This document shows positions 51,798 through 59,141 of a DNA stretch of 64,000 nucleotides, piece by piece. Made by a program: the position numbers and the translations under genes. Source of the DNA: LMUY01 sp965276785 (lineage in GTDB: Bacteria > Pseudomonadota > Alphaproteobacteria > Acetobacterales > Acetobacteraceae); assembly GCA_965276785.1 (NCBI GenBank), contig OZ255629.1:3968001-4032000 (forward strand), read 5' to 3'. Under the pieces are notes generated by a model. That model had not been told where the DNA came from, ran no database searches, and worked only from the letters and a program-made list of their open reading frames with translations. The first letter of the stretch is position 1. Each line of letters begins with the position of its first letter.

Positions 51798-52273
51798 AGC
51801 TCAATGAGTTGCGGGACAATCCTGGCGCCCGGCTGAAGTTCAAGCGACGCGGCCGGGGCATCGGATCCGGCAAGGGCAAGACATCCGGCAAAGGCGTCAA
51901 GGGCCAGAAGGCGCGGGAGGGTGTGGCGTTGAACGGGTTTGAGGGCGGCCAGCTCCCGATCTATCGCAGGCTGCCCAAGCGCGGGTTCAAGAACATCTTC
52001 CGTAAGGAATTTGCGCCGGTGAACCTCGCTGCCATCGAGCGGGCCGTGGAAGCGGGGCGGCTCGACGCAACCGCAGTGGACGAGGCCGCGCTGGAGAAGG
52101 CCGGCTTAGTCCGTTTGGCCAAAGTTGCCGGTGTCCGCGTTCTCGCCAAGGGAACGATCACCAGAGCGGTCACGGTCACGGTTTCCGGCGCATCGGCCAC
52201 CGCGCGCGCCGCAATTGAGGCGGCTGGCGGCACAATCACGACCAGCCAGCCCCAAGCCGAGGCCGCGACCTAG
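51794..52273 (+). CDS. rplO: 50S ribosomal protein L15
   Basis: L15 (159 aa). GTG 51794 overlaps the rpmD stop. The basic Gly-rich start RGRGIGSGKGKTSGKGVKGQKAR and GFEGGQLPIYRRLPKRGFKN are diagnostic. A C-terminal Ala-rich tail follows. It is normally followed by secY; here the next gene is on the opposite strand, and the two stop codons share the palindrome CTAG (52270-52273). Confidence 0.97.
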   Translation: MKLNELRDNPGARLKFKRRGRGIGSGKGKTSGKGVKGQKAREGVALNGFEGGQLPIYRRLPKRGFKNIFRKEFAPVNLAAIERAVEAGRLDATAVDEAALEKAGLVRLAKVAGVRVLAKGTITRAVTVTVSGASATARAAIEAAGGTITTSQPQAEAAT

Positions 52274-52446
52274 CTCGTCCGGTTGGCCGCGTCCTCGTCG
52301 AGGTCCTTCACCACTTCGGCGGGGGCGTTCTTGTCGAGCTTCTTGGCCTCCTGGATTAAGTGATCGGCGGCTTTGTCGTCGCCTGCATCCAGCTTCTCCA
52401 GCGCCTCCTCAGTGAGGTCGAGCGCCTTTTCGTGCTTGTCCGACAT
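52270..52446 (-). CDS. Small acidic helical protein (58 aa)
   Basis: Reads MSDKHEKALDLTEEALEKLD, then a helical charged chain (DKAADHLIQEAKKLDKN, VVKDLDEDA). AAGGACG lies upstream of ATG 52446, and codon use is clean, so I judge it a real gene. It lies 30 bases downstream of nagA on the same strand and its stop overlaps that of rplO convergently. No domain or function is recognised; an amphipathic two-helix protein is suggested by the residue pattern. Confidence 0.75.
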   Translation of the reverse strand: MSDKHEKALDLTEEALEKLDAGDDKAADHLIQEAKKLDKNAPAEVVKDLDEDAANRTS

Positions 52447-52476
52447 GAATGCGTCCTTAGAAATGGTGGCGCCGAG

Positions 52477-53649
52477 TCAAAGCGCGAACGGGCCGGCGGT
52501 TGCCATCACAGCCTCGCCGGCCTGCCAGACGCGCCGCACCTCCAACGCATCGTCCAGGTGCACCATGTCGGCGACGAACCCGGCGGCGAGCCGGCCTCGC
52601 TCGTGGTCAAGACGAAGGAACTGCGACGGATAGAGGCTCGCCATGCGAAGCGCCTCCTCCAGCGGCTGCTGCAACTCCCTCACCACGTAGCGCACCGCCT
52701 GAACCATGGTCAGGTCGGACCCGGCGAGCGTGCCATCTTCCAGGGTAAGCCGGCCGTCGTGCCGGGTCACCGTCCGGCCGTTCAGCTCGAAGCGGTTGCA
52801 GGCCGACGCAGCCGGCGGCATGGCGTCGCTGACCAGGAACGGCCGGGCGGTGCCCAGTTTGGCGCGCAATGCCAGGCGGAGCGCGGCGGGATGGACGTGG
52901 TGGCCATCGGCGATCAGGCCGGGCCACAGCCCTTCGTGCTGCAAGGCCGCGCCGACCAGCCCGGGCGCGCGATGGCCAAGCTGAGACATGGCGTTGAACA
53001 GGTGAGTGACGCCGCGAGCCCCGGCCCCGGCCGCGTCGCAGGCGGCCTCGAAGCTGGCGTCGCTATGCCCGAGGCTGACGATGACACCGCCCTCCACCAG
53101 CCGCCGGATTTGCCCGAGCGATGCTGCTTCAGGCGCCAGCGTGACCACCACCGTGTCCAGCCCCGTCCGGAGCAGCGTCGTCACGTCCGCGTCGGCCAGC
53201 GGGCGAAGCAAGGCCGGGTCATGGGCGCCCTTGCGGGAGGGTGCCAGGAAGGGGCCCTCGAGATGGATGCCAAGCACGCCGGGCACGCCAGCCGCCCGGC
53301 AGGCTTGCACCGCCGCGATGGCCTGCGCCTGGTGTTCCGGCGTGCCGGTGATGAAGGTGGGGAGCAGCCCGGTCGAGCCAAAGCGTGCGTGTGCTGCGGC
53401 GATGGCAGCCGCTCCCGCTTGCGTGCGCTCGGCGTTGAATAGAACGCCGCCGCCGCCATTCACTTGCGCGTCGATAAAGCCCGGCACCAGCAGACCGCCA
53501 CCGAGGTCGCAGCGGGATTGGTCCTGCGGCAGGCTTGCGGCCGGAACGACGGCCTGGATGCGGCGACCCTCTACCAGGATGGCATGGCCGTCGAGGAACC
53601 GCTCGCCGGTGAAGATACGGGCGCCGGTGAGGGCTCTGGCGGTCGTCAT
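52477..53649 (-). CDS. nagA: N-acetylglucosamine-6-phosphate deacetylase
   Basis: Amidohydrolase (390 aa) that removes acetate from GlcNAc-6-P in amino-sugar and murein recycling. Landmarks are LVPGFIDAQVNGGGGVLFN, HLEGPFLAPSRKGAH (metal Glu), SLGHSDA and THLFNAMSQL (metal His residues), and FLVSDAMPPA (catalytic Asp). It overlaps the upstream SIS-domain gene by four bases, giving a two-step route GlcNAc-6-P to GlcN-6-P to fructose-6-P. No transporter or GntR regulator is adjacent. Confidence 0.95.
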   Translation of the reverse strand: MTTARALTGARIFTGERFLDGHAILVEGRRIQAVVPAASLPQDQSRCDLGGGLLVPGFIDAQVNGGGGVLFNAERTQAGAAAIAAAHARFGSTGLLPTFITGTPEHQAQAIAAVQACRAAGVPGVLGIHLEGPFLAPSRKGAHDPALLRPLADADVTTLLRTGLDTVVVTLAPEAASLGQIRRLVEGGVIVSLGHSDASFEAACDAAGAGARGVTHLFNAMSQLGHRAPGLVGAALQHEGLWPGLIADGHHVHPAALRLALRAKLGTARPFLVSDAMPPAASACNRFELNGRTVTRHDGRLTLEDGTLAGSDLTMVQAVRYVVRELQQPLEEALRMASLYPSQFLRLDHERGRLAAGFVADMVHLDDALEVRRVWQAGEAVMATAGPFAL

Positions 53650-54683
53650 AGCGTCTCGGTCACTTTACGGAGATGCGAGGGGTGGTCCGGATCCAGCCCG
53701 CGCGCGCGGGAGAGTTCCTCGGCCAGGGCGTAGAACGACAGCAGCATGGCCAACGGGTCGAGCGCCGAATGCCCGGTGGAGGTGGCCGGGAGTGTATCCA
53801 CGGCAGGAGCGCCCCCGCAGGTCACGTCGAGCACGCGGCTGCCGAGAGCCCGCAACCGGCCGACCGTGGCGCCCATTGTGTCCCAGGCGGCGTCGTGCTG
53901 GCGGAGTGCGATCACAGGGAAGCCCGGCCGCACCAGTTGCAGCGGGCCATGCATCACCTCTGCTCCGGAGAACGCCTCGGCATGTATGGCGCAGGTTTCC
54001 TTCAGCTTCAGCGCCGCCTCGGCCGCGACGGACAGGCCAGGTCCTCGGCCAAGCACGTAGGCCGAGGGGGCCGCGCTCAATACCGGCAGGGCGGCGCGCC
54101 AGTCTTGCCGCAAACTGGCTTCGAGCGCATCGGGCAACTGGGCAAGCGCCGTCTCGATTGCGGCGTCACTTGCCCAGGCCGCCACCAGGGCCGCGGCGGC
54201 CACGCATGAGGCGAGGCAGGTCTTGGTGGCGGCAACGCTCGCCTCTGGGCCGGCATGCAGCGGCAGCACCGCATCCGCCCCGCCCGCAAGCGGCGAATCG
54301 GTCTGGTTGACGATGGCCACCGCCAGGGCGCCGCCGGCCCGCGCGTGGTGCTGCAACGCTACGAGGTCGGGGCTGCGGCCGGATTGCGAGACGGAAAGGA
54401 TCACCGCGCCCGCCAGCTTGAGCGGTGCGTGATACAGCGAGGCCACCGATGGCCCGACCGAGGCGACCGGCACGCCAAGCCGGGTCTCGCAGAGATGCTT
54501 GAAATACATCGCGGCATGGTCCGACGACCCGCGCGCGCAGGTGATGACCACACGCGGATTGAGCCTGCGCAAACTGTGGCCGAGCGCGCGGAAGGTCGCG
54601 GCTTCGGCTGCGAGCAATCGGGCCGCGACGCTGGGCGTCTCGCGCAGCTCCGTGGCCATGCGCGTGGTTGGGGGCTCTGGCAT
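53646..54683 (-). CDS. SIS-domain glucosamine-6-phosphate deaminase (NagB-II type)
   Basis: Protein of 345 aa with two SIS domains and no glutaminase domain, resembling the isomerase half of GlmS. The first has CARGSSDHAAMYFKHLCE and SVSQSGRSPDLVALQHHA; the second has VLGRGPGLSVAAEAALKLKET with AEAFSGAEVMHGP. The end SRARGLDPDHPSHLRKVTETL is characteristic of this group. Coupling to nagA supports a GlcN-6-P deaminase/isomerase. ATG 54683 has GGAGG nine bases upstream; the longer frame is promoter DNA. Confidence 0.88.
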   Translation of the reverse strand: MPEPPTTRMATELRETPSVAARLLAAEAATFRALGHSLRRLNPRVVITCARGSSDHAAMYFKHLCETRLGVPVASVGPSVASLYHAPLKLAGAVILSVSQSGRSPDLVALQHHARAGGALAVAIVNQTDSPLAGGADAVLPLHAGPEASVAATKTCLASCVAAAALVAAWASDAAIETALAQLPDALEASLRQDWRAALPVLSAAPSAYVLGRGPGLSVAAEAALKLKETCAIHAEAFSGAEVMHGPLQLVRPGFPVIALRQHDAAWDTMGATVGRLRALGSRVLDVTCGGAPAVDTLPATSTGHSALDPLAMLLSFYALAEELSRARGLDPDHPSHLRKVTETL

Positions 54684-54790
54684 TATACAGACCTCCATGT
54701 CCGGCGACCGCACCAATGGACTTGACCGGCAGAGGACATAGCCCGAGCCGCCAGGATTTGCTGTAGTTGCCTGAAAATGGGGAGGTCGCA

Positions 54791-55207
54791 GTGGCGCCTG
54801 ATGGAGAGAGTTCAATCCGACGTCTTAATCCTCCCGAACTCGGAATGCCGGCTGGCTATTCGCAGGTTATGGACGTTCGGGCGAACCGGCTCATCTTCAT
54901 CGCGGGTCAGACGGCGCTCGACCGCGCTGGTGAGTTGGTCGGGAAGGACGACTTCACCGCCCAAGCCGATCAGGTGTTTCGCAATCTGAGCGCGGCTCTC
55001 CAGGCTGTTGGCTGCAACGCGAGTCATCTTGCAAAGCTGACTGTTTTTCTGCGGGATATGCGCGATCTCGGAGCCTATCGCGAATGCCGCGACCGGTTCT
55101 TTGCCACGACGACGCCTCCGGCAGCGCCTGCGATTACGTTGGTCGAAGTGTCCAAGCTCTATGGGCAGGACTTCTTGATTGAGATCGAGGCGATAGCCGC
55201 AGGGTAG
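54791..55207 (+). CDS. Rid family protein lacking the RidA catalytic arginine
   Basis: YjgF/YER057c/UK114 (Rid) family, 138 aa from GTG 54791 (GGGGAGG upstream). The pattern is IFIAGQTALDRAGELVG, ADQVFRNLSAALQAVG and LAKLTVFLRDMRDLGAYRECRDRFF. In enamine/imine deaminases of the RidA subgroup the C-terminal motif contains an Arg (PARSTVEV-like); here it is PAITLVEV, so that arginine is absent and deaminase activity is doubtful. It lies 124 bases upstream of a threonine-dehydratase-like gene on the same strand. Confidence 0.88.
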   Translation: MAPDGESSIRRLNPPELGMPAGYSQVMDVRANRLIFIAGQTALDRAGELVGKDDFTAQADQVFRNLSAALQAVGCNASHLAKLTVFLRDMRDLGAYRECRDRFFATTTPPAAPAITLVEVSKLYGQDFLIEIEAIAAG

Positions 55208-55331
55208 GCATTTGTCGGCGCCCGTCGTTATTGGATATCCCGATCATTGTCCCGTTTGACATTGATTAGGAAGACGGGAGAAGCCTGCCTGGATCCGCCG
55301 CACGCTGGTCGCCTACAATGATTGCGGTAGA

Positions 55332-56303
55332 GTGAAAGGGATCGCCGGCGTGTTCTCGTTGCAAGAGTTAGAAGAAGCTCGCGACAGGGTGCACGAGGCG
55401 TTCCCCGGCACGCCCCAATATACCTGGCCGCTCTTGGCAGAGCGTGTCGGTGCGGAGGTTTGGGTCAAGCACGAGAACCACACTCCGACCGGTGCCTTCA
55501 AAGTCCGGGGCGGCCTGATCCATGTCGCGCGCCTCGCCCGCGACGGCACGGCGCCGAACGGCGTTATCTCTGCTACGCGCGGCAACCACGGCCAGTCGCT
55601 CGCCTATGCCGGGCGCCGGTTCGGCATTCCCGTCACCATCGTCGTCCCCCATGGCAACAGCGTGGAGAAGAACGCAGCCATGCGCGCCCTTGGCGCACGA
55701 TTGATTGAACATGGTGCCGATTTCGATGTGGCCCGACTCCAAGCCATGCGCTTGGCCGGTGAGCAGGGCCTGTGGTTCGCGCCGTCTTTCCATCCCGACC
55801 TCGTGCTGGGCGTCGCGACGTGGGCGCTGGAGCTGTTCCAAGCCGCACCCCCGCTTGATGCGCTCTACGTGCCGATCGGCCTCGGATCCGGCATCTGCGG
55901 CGCGATTCGCACCCGCGATTTGTTGGGTCTGCATACGGAGATTGTGGGCGTGCAGAGCACGCACGCCGCCGCTTACGCCCGGTCGCTCGCGGAAGGCCAC
56001 CCCGTCCACCTAGAGAGCGCGGACACGATGGCGGACGGCCTCGCAGTGCGCATACCTGATCCCGCTGCTCTGGCCATAATCAGAGACGGAGTGGCGCGGA
56101 TCGTCATGGTGACGGACGATGAGGTAGCCGAAGCGATCCGCGCTTACTGGACCGACACCCATAGTTTGGCCGAGGGCGCCGGTGCCGCGCCACTCGCCGC
56201 GCTGATCAAGGAACGCAGCAGCCAGGCAGCACGGCGGATCGGGGTCGTCCTATGTGGCGGCAACATAGATTTGGCGCTGTTTCGGCGGTGGGTGCTGCCC
56301 TAG
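55332..56303 (+). CDS. Threonine/serine dehydratase-like PLP enzyme
   Basis: Fold-type II PLP enzyme (323 aa). The PLP lysine is K57 in PTGAFKVRGG, the substrate loop is SATRGNHGQSLAYAG, and the phosphate-binding glycine loop is GLGSGICGAI. It has only the catalytic domain and no ACT regulatory domain, as in catabolic threonine dehydratases or serine racemases. The exact amino acid is not determinable. Start GTG 55332 has a weak ribosome site. TACAAT (55314-55319) just upstream could be a -10 of a near-leaderless message. The neighbouring Rid gene fits a role with dehydratase enamine products. Confidence 0.85.
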   Translation: MKGIAGVFSLQELEEARDRVHEAFPGTPQYTWPLLAERVGAEVWVKHENHTPTGAFKVRGGLIHVARLARDGTAPNGVISATRGNHGQSLAYAGRRFGIPVTIVVPHGNSVEKNAAMRALGARLIEHGADFDVARLQAMRLAGEQGLWFAPSFHPDLVLGVATWALELFQAAPPLDALYVPIGLGSGICGAIRTRDLLGLHTEIVGVQSTHAAAYARSLAEGHPVHLESADTMADGLAVRIPDPAALAIIRDGVARIVMVTDDEVAEAIRAYWTDTHSLAEGAGAAPLAALIKERSSQAARRIGVVLCGGNIDLALFRRWVLP

Positions 56304-56374
56304 CGGCCCATCCATGGTCGTGCAAACCGTCGTCCCCTCTACTCCCCCGGCCGTTACCCTTGGTCGACGCAGCC

Positions 56375-57349
56375 TCAAGGGATGAGCAGGACGCTGCCCG
56401 TCGTGCGCCCGGCCTCTAGGTCGGTATGCGCCTGCGCCGCTTCGGCCAGCGGGTACTCGGCGCCGACCGGGACACGCAACCAGGTCGCCAATGCCACGAA
56501 CAGGTCCGCTGCCGCATCCCGATAGGTGTCCGGCTCGTTCGCGTAGGCAATCACGCTTGGCCGGCTGAGCGCGATCGGGCGCAACGGGCCGAGTTCGGTC
56601 ACGTCGAGCGCCGGGATGGGGCCGGCCGCCTGCCCCAGGCTCGCCGCCATGCCGAACGGCCGGACACAGGCGAGCGTGCGCCGCAGCATGTCGCCGCCGA
56701 TGCCGTCATAGGCGAGGTGGACGCCGCGGTTGTCGGTCAATGCCCGGACTTGGTCGACCAGGTCGGCATCCCGATGCAGCAGCACATGATCGGCGCCGGC
56801 TGCGCAGGCGGCCGCCGCCTTTGCCTCGGAGCCGACCGTGGCGATCACGGTGGCGCCAAGCTGCTTGGCCCAGCGGGTCACGATCTGCCCCAGCCCGCCG
56901 GCCGCGGCCTGCACGAGCAGGACGTCACCCGCCCGCACAGGATAGACCCGCCGAAGCAGCATGTGCGCGGTCAGCCCGCGCGCCATCGACGCCGCCGCGG
57001 TCCGGTCCGGCACGTCGTCCGGCAACCGAACAGCCCGGCCGGCAGGCAACAGGCGCTCGGACGCATAGGCGCCAACCGGTAGCCCGGCGTAGGCAATCCG
57101 GTCGCCAGGTCGGAAGCCATCCACGCCATCGCCGACCGCCTCGACCGTGCCCGCCCCCTCGATGCCGAGAACGGCCGGCCAGCGCGGGAGCGGGTAGAGG
57201 CCGCTGCGCTGATAGATATCGATGAAGTTGACCCCCACTGCCGTCTGCCGGATCAGCATCTCACCCTTTCCGGGCCGCGCCACGTCGCACGCCACGGGAC
57301 GCAACCTGTCCGCGCTCCCCGGGGCTTCCAGCCGAACCTCGATCGCCAT
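56375..57349 (-). CDS. NADPH:quinone oxidoreductase (zeta-crystallin-like)
   Basis: MDR-superfamily protein of 324 aa without zinc ligands. The pattern NFIDIYQRSGLYPLPRWPAVLGIEGAGTVEAVG is the QorA type (read in parts), the nucleotide fold is VQAAAGGLGQIVTRWAKQLGA, and the protein closes AGRTTGSVLLIP. It probably reduces quinones or enones with NADPH. ATG 57349 has GGAGACG upstream. It is divergent from a LysR regulator, with a TCTCACA/TGTGAGA operator between them, so it is a likely target of that regulator. Confidence 0.92.
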   Translation of the reverse strand: MAIEVRLEAPGSADRLRPVACDVARPGKGEMLIRQTAVGVNFIDIYQRSGLYPLPRWPAVLGIEGAGTVEAVGDGVDGFRPGDRIAYAGLPVGAYASERLLPAGRAVRLPDDVPDRTAAASMARGLTAHMLLRRVYPVRAGDVLLVQAAAGGLGQIVTRWAKQLGATVIATVGSEAKAAAACAAGADHVLLHRDADLVDQVRALTDNRGVHLAYDGIGGDMLRRTLACVRPFGMAASLGQAAGPIPALDVTELGPLRPIALSRPSVIAYANEPDTYRDAAADLFVALATWLRVPVGAEYPLAEAAQAHTDLEAGRTTGSVLLIP

Positions 57350-57417
57350 GCGTCGTCTCCACTCCGTTTTACCGAGACAGAGGAGACCTGGACGGCTAGC
57401 GCGTAAATGCGGGATTG

Positions 57418-57436
57418 TCTCACACTCGCTGTGAGA
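57418..57436. promoter_or_regulatory. Likely LysR-type operator (T-N11-A dyad)
   Basis: TCTCACA (57418-57424), five bases, TGTGAGA (57430-57436): a perfect 7-bp dyad containing T-N11-A. It lies 10 bases before the LysR gene start and about 70 bases from the qor start, fitting autorepression and divergent activation. Confidence 0.65.
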
Positions 57437-57446
57437 AAACGCACCG

Positions 57447-58322
57447 ATGTTCGATTGGGAAGACCTGCGTTACTTCGTCGCCTTGGCGGAAACCGGCACC
57501 CTATCGGCCGCGGCCCGGCGGTTACGGGTGGACCATGCAACCGTGGGCCGCCGGGTCGCATCGCTAGAGCGTGCGCTCGGCATCCGGCTCATCGACCGCC
57601 TGCCCCGCCGCTGCGTGCTGACCGAGGCCGGCCGGAACATCGCAATTCTGGCTGGCGAGATCGGGGCGCGCTCCCACGCCATCGAGCGGGCCGCGCGCGG
57701 GCTGCAGGCGCCCACCGTGGCCGGCCGAGTCACCCTCAGCGCACCTCCGATCTTCGCCAGCCACTTCCTAGCGCCCCGCCTGGCGCCGCTGCGGCAGCGC
57801 CACCCGCTGTTGCGCCTGGTGCTGTCCGGCGAGGCCGCGTCCGTATCGCTCAGCCGTCAGGAGGCCGACCTTGCCATCCGCCTGGGCCGGCCGCGGGAGG
57901 CGAGCCACGTCGTGCGCCGGGTGGGAGCCATGCGCTTCGGCCTTTACGCGGCGAAGAGCTACCACGCCTTGGCCGAGCCTGGGGGATGGGAGTTCGTGGC
58001 CTACGACCCCGCGCTCGACCACCTGCCGCAGCAGCAATGGTTACGGGTGGTGGCGGGTGAGCGGCCCATCGTGTTCGAGGCGAGCGACAATGCCAGCCAG
58101 CATGCTGCCGTGCGCAGCGGCATCGGCGTGGCTGCACTGCCCTGCTTCCTGGCCGGGCGTGACCCGGACCTGGTCCGGCTTGCTTCGGCCAGCCAGGCCC
58201 CGGTTCGCGAGCTATGGCTGGTCGTCCTTGCCGACCTACGCCGCGCCCCCGCGGTCAGGGCGGTGATGGATTTCGTCGCTGCGACCATCGAGTACAGCGG
58301 CCTGTTCGACCGCGAGCCGTGA
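57447..58322 (+). CDS. LysR-family transcriptional regulator
   Basis: LTTR of 291 aa. The N-terminal winged helix-turn-helix is WEDLRYFVALAETGTLSAAARRLRVDHATVGRRVASLERALG in consecutive parts, then a linker helix and a substrate-binding domain (GRVTLSAPPIFASHFLAPRL onward). The DHATVGRRV variant is typical of a proteobacterial subgroup. It is divergent from the quinone oxidoreductase, its likely target, and converges on hyi with a 3-base gap. The inducer is unknown. Confidence 0.93.
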   Translation: MFDWEDLRYFVALAETGTLSAAARRLRVDHATVGRRVASLERALGIRLIDRLPRRCVLTEAGRNIAILAGEIGARSHAIERAARGLQAPTVAGRVTLSAPPIFASHFLAPRLAPLRQRHPLLRLVLSGEAASVSLSRQEADLAIRLGRPREASHVVRRVGAMRFGLYAAKSYHALAEPGGWEFVAYDPALDHLPQQQWLRVVAGERPIVFEASDNASQHAAVRSGIGVAALPCFLAGRDPDLVRLASASQAPVRELWLVVLADLRRAPAVRAVMDFVAATIEYSGLFDREP

Positions 58323-58325
58323 CGT

Positions 58326-59114
58326 TCAGGGCCTTTTACCACCCTGGGCATACGGTGCGAACCAGCCCAGCCCCTCGACCGTGCCCGCGCGCGGACGGTA
58401 CTCGCAACCGACGAAGCCGCCATAGCCGAGCCGGTCCAACTCGGCGAACAGGAACGGGTCGGCCAGCTCCTCCCCACCCGGTTCGTTGCGGGACGGCACG
58501 GAGGCGATCTGCACATGCCCGATCAGCGGCATCATCTGACGCAACCGCGTGGTCACGTCGCCATGGATGATCTGACAGTGGTACAGGTCGAACTGCAGCT
58601 TGAGGTTGGGCAAGGCGAGTTCGCGGATCAGCGCGGCGGCGCCATCGATGCTGTTGAGGAAATAACCCGGCATGTCGCGGCCGTTGATTGGCTCCAGCAC
58701 CAGGGTGATGTCCCGCTCGGCCAACCGCGCCGCCGCCTGCACCACGGCCCGGCGGTAAGCGGCTTGCGCCGTCGGGTCGGCCGGATCGGCGATACCGGCC
58801 ATCAGGTGCAGCGTCTTGACGCCAGTGGCCTCGGCATAGGGCAGGGCACGATCGAGCCCGGCGTCCAATTCCTGCTCGCGGCCGGGAAGGGCCGCGACCC
58901 CCCGCTCGCCGGCGCCCCAGTTGCCCGGAGGCAGGTTGAACAGCGCCTGCGTCAACCCAGCCTGGCGCAGCCGCTCACCGACCGTGGCTGCCGGGTGGTC
59001 GTAGGGGAGCAGGAACTCGACCGCGGTAAAACCGGCCTCGGCCGCGGCGGCGAACCGGTCGAGGAATGGCCACTCGGTGAACATCATCGACAGGTTGGCG
59101 GCAAACCGCGGCAT
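58326..59114 (-). CDS. hyi: Hydroxypyruvate isomerase / 2-oxo-tetronate isomerase family
   Basis: TIM-barrel sugar isomerase (262 aa) of the Hyi/OtnI group. It opens RFAANLSMMFTEWPFLDRF, with metal/catalytic residues in LVLEPIN, LKLQFDLYHCQIIHGD, and FVGCEYRPRAGTVEGL. It interconverts hydroxypyruvate with tartronate semialdehyde or acts on 2-oxo-tetronate phosphate pathway sugars; the two cannot be separated without neighbours such as gcl, glxR or otn genes, none of which is here. It follows the ferredoxin reductase after 27 bases on the same strand. Confidence 0.88.
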   Translation of the reverse strand: MPRFAANLSMMFTEWPFLDRFAAAAEAGFTAVEFLLPYDHPAATVGERLRQAGLTQALFNLPPGNWGAGERGVAALPGREQELDAGLDRALPYAEATGVKTLHLMAGIADPADPTAQAAYRRAVVQAAARLAERDITLVLEPINGRDMPGYFLNSIDGAAALIRELALPNLKLQFDLYHCQIIHGDVTTRLRQMMPLIGHVQIASVPSRNEPGGEELADPFLFAELDRLGYGGFVGCEYRPRAGTVEGLGWFAPYAQGGKRP

Positions 59115-59141
59115 GGCGTTTGGCTCCGATTGCCGTGTACC

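Noticed and set aside
52360..53442. 360-codon plus-strand frame
   Set aside because: Antisense to nagA, whose motifs and coupling to the SIS gene are clear.
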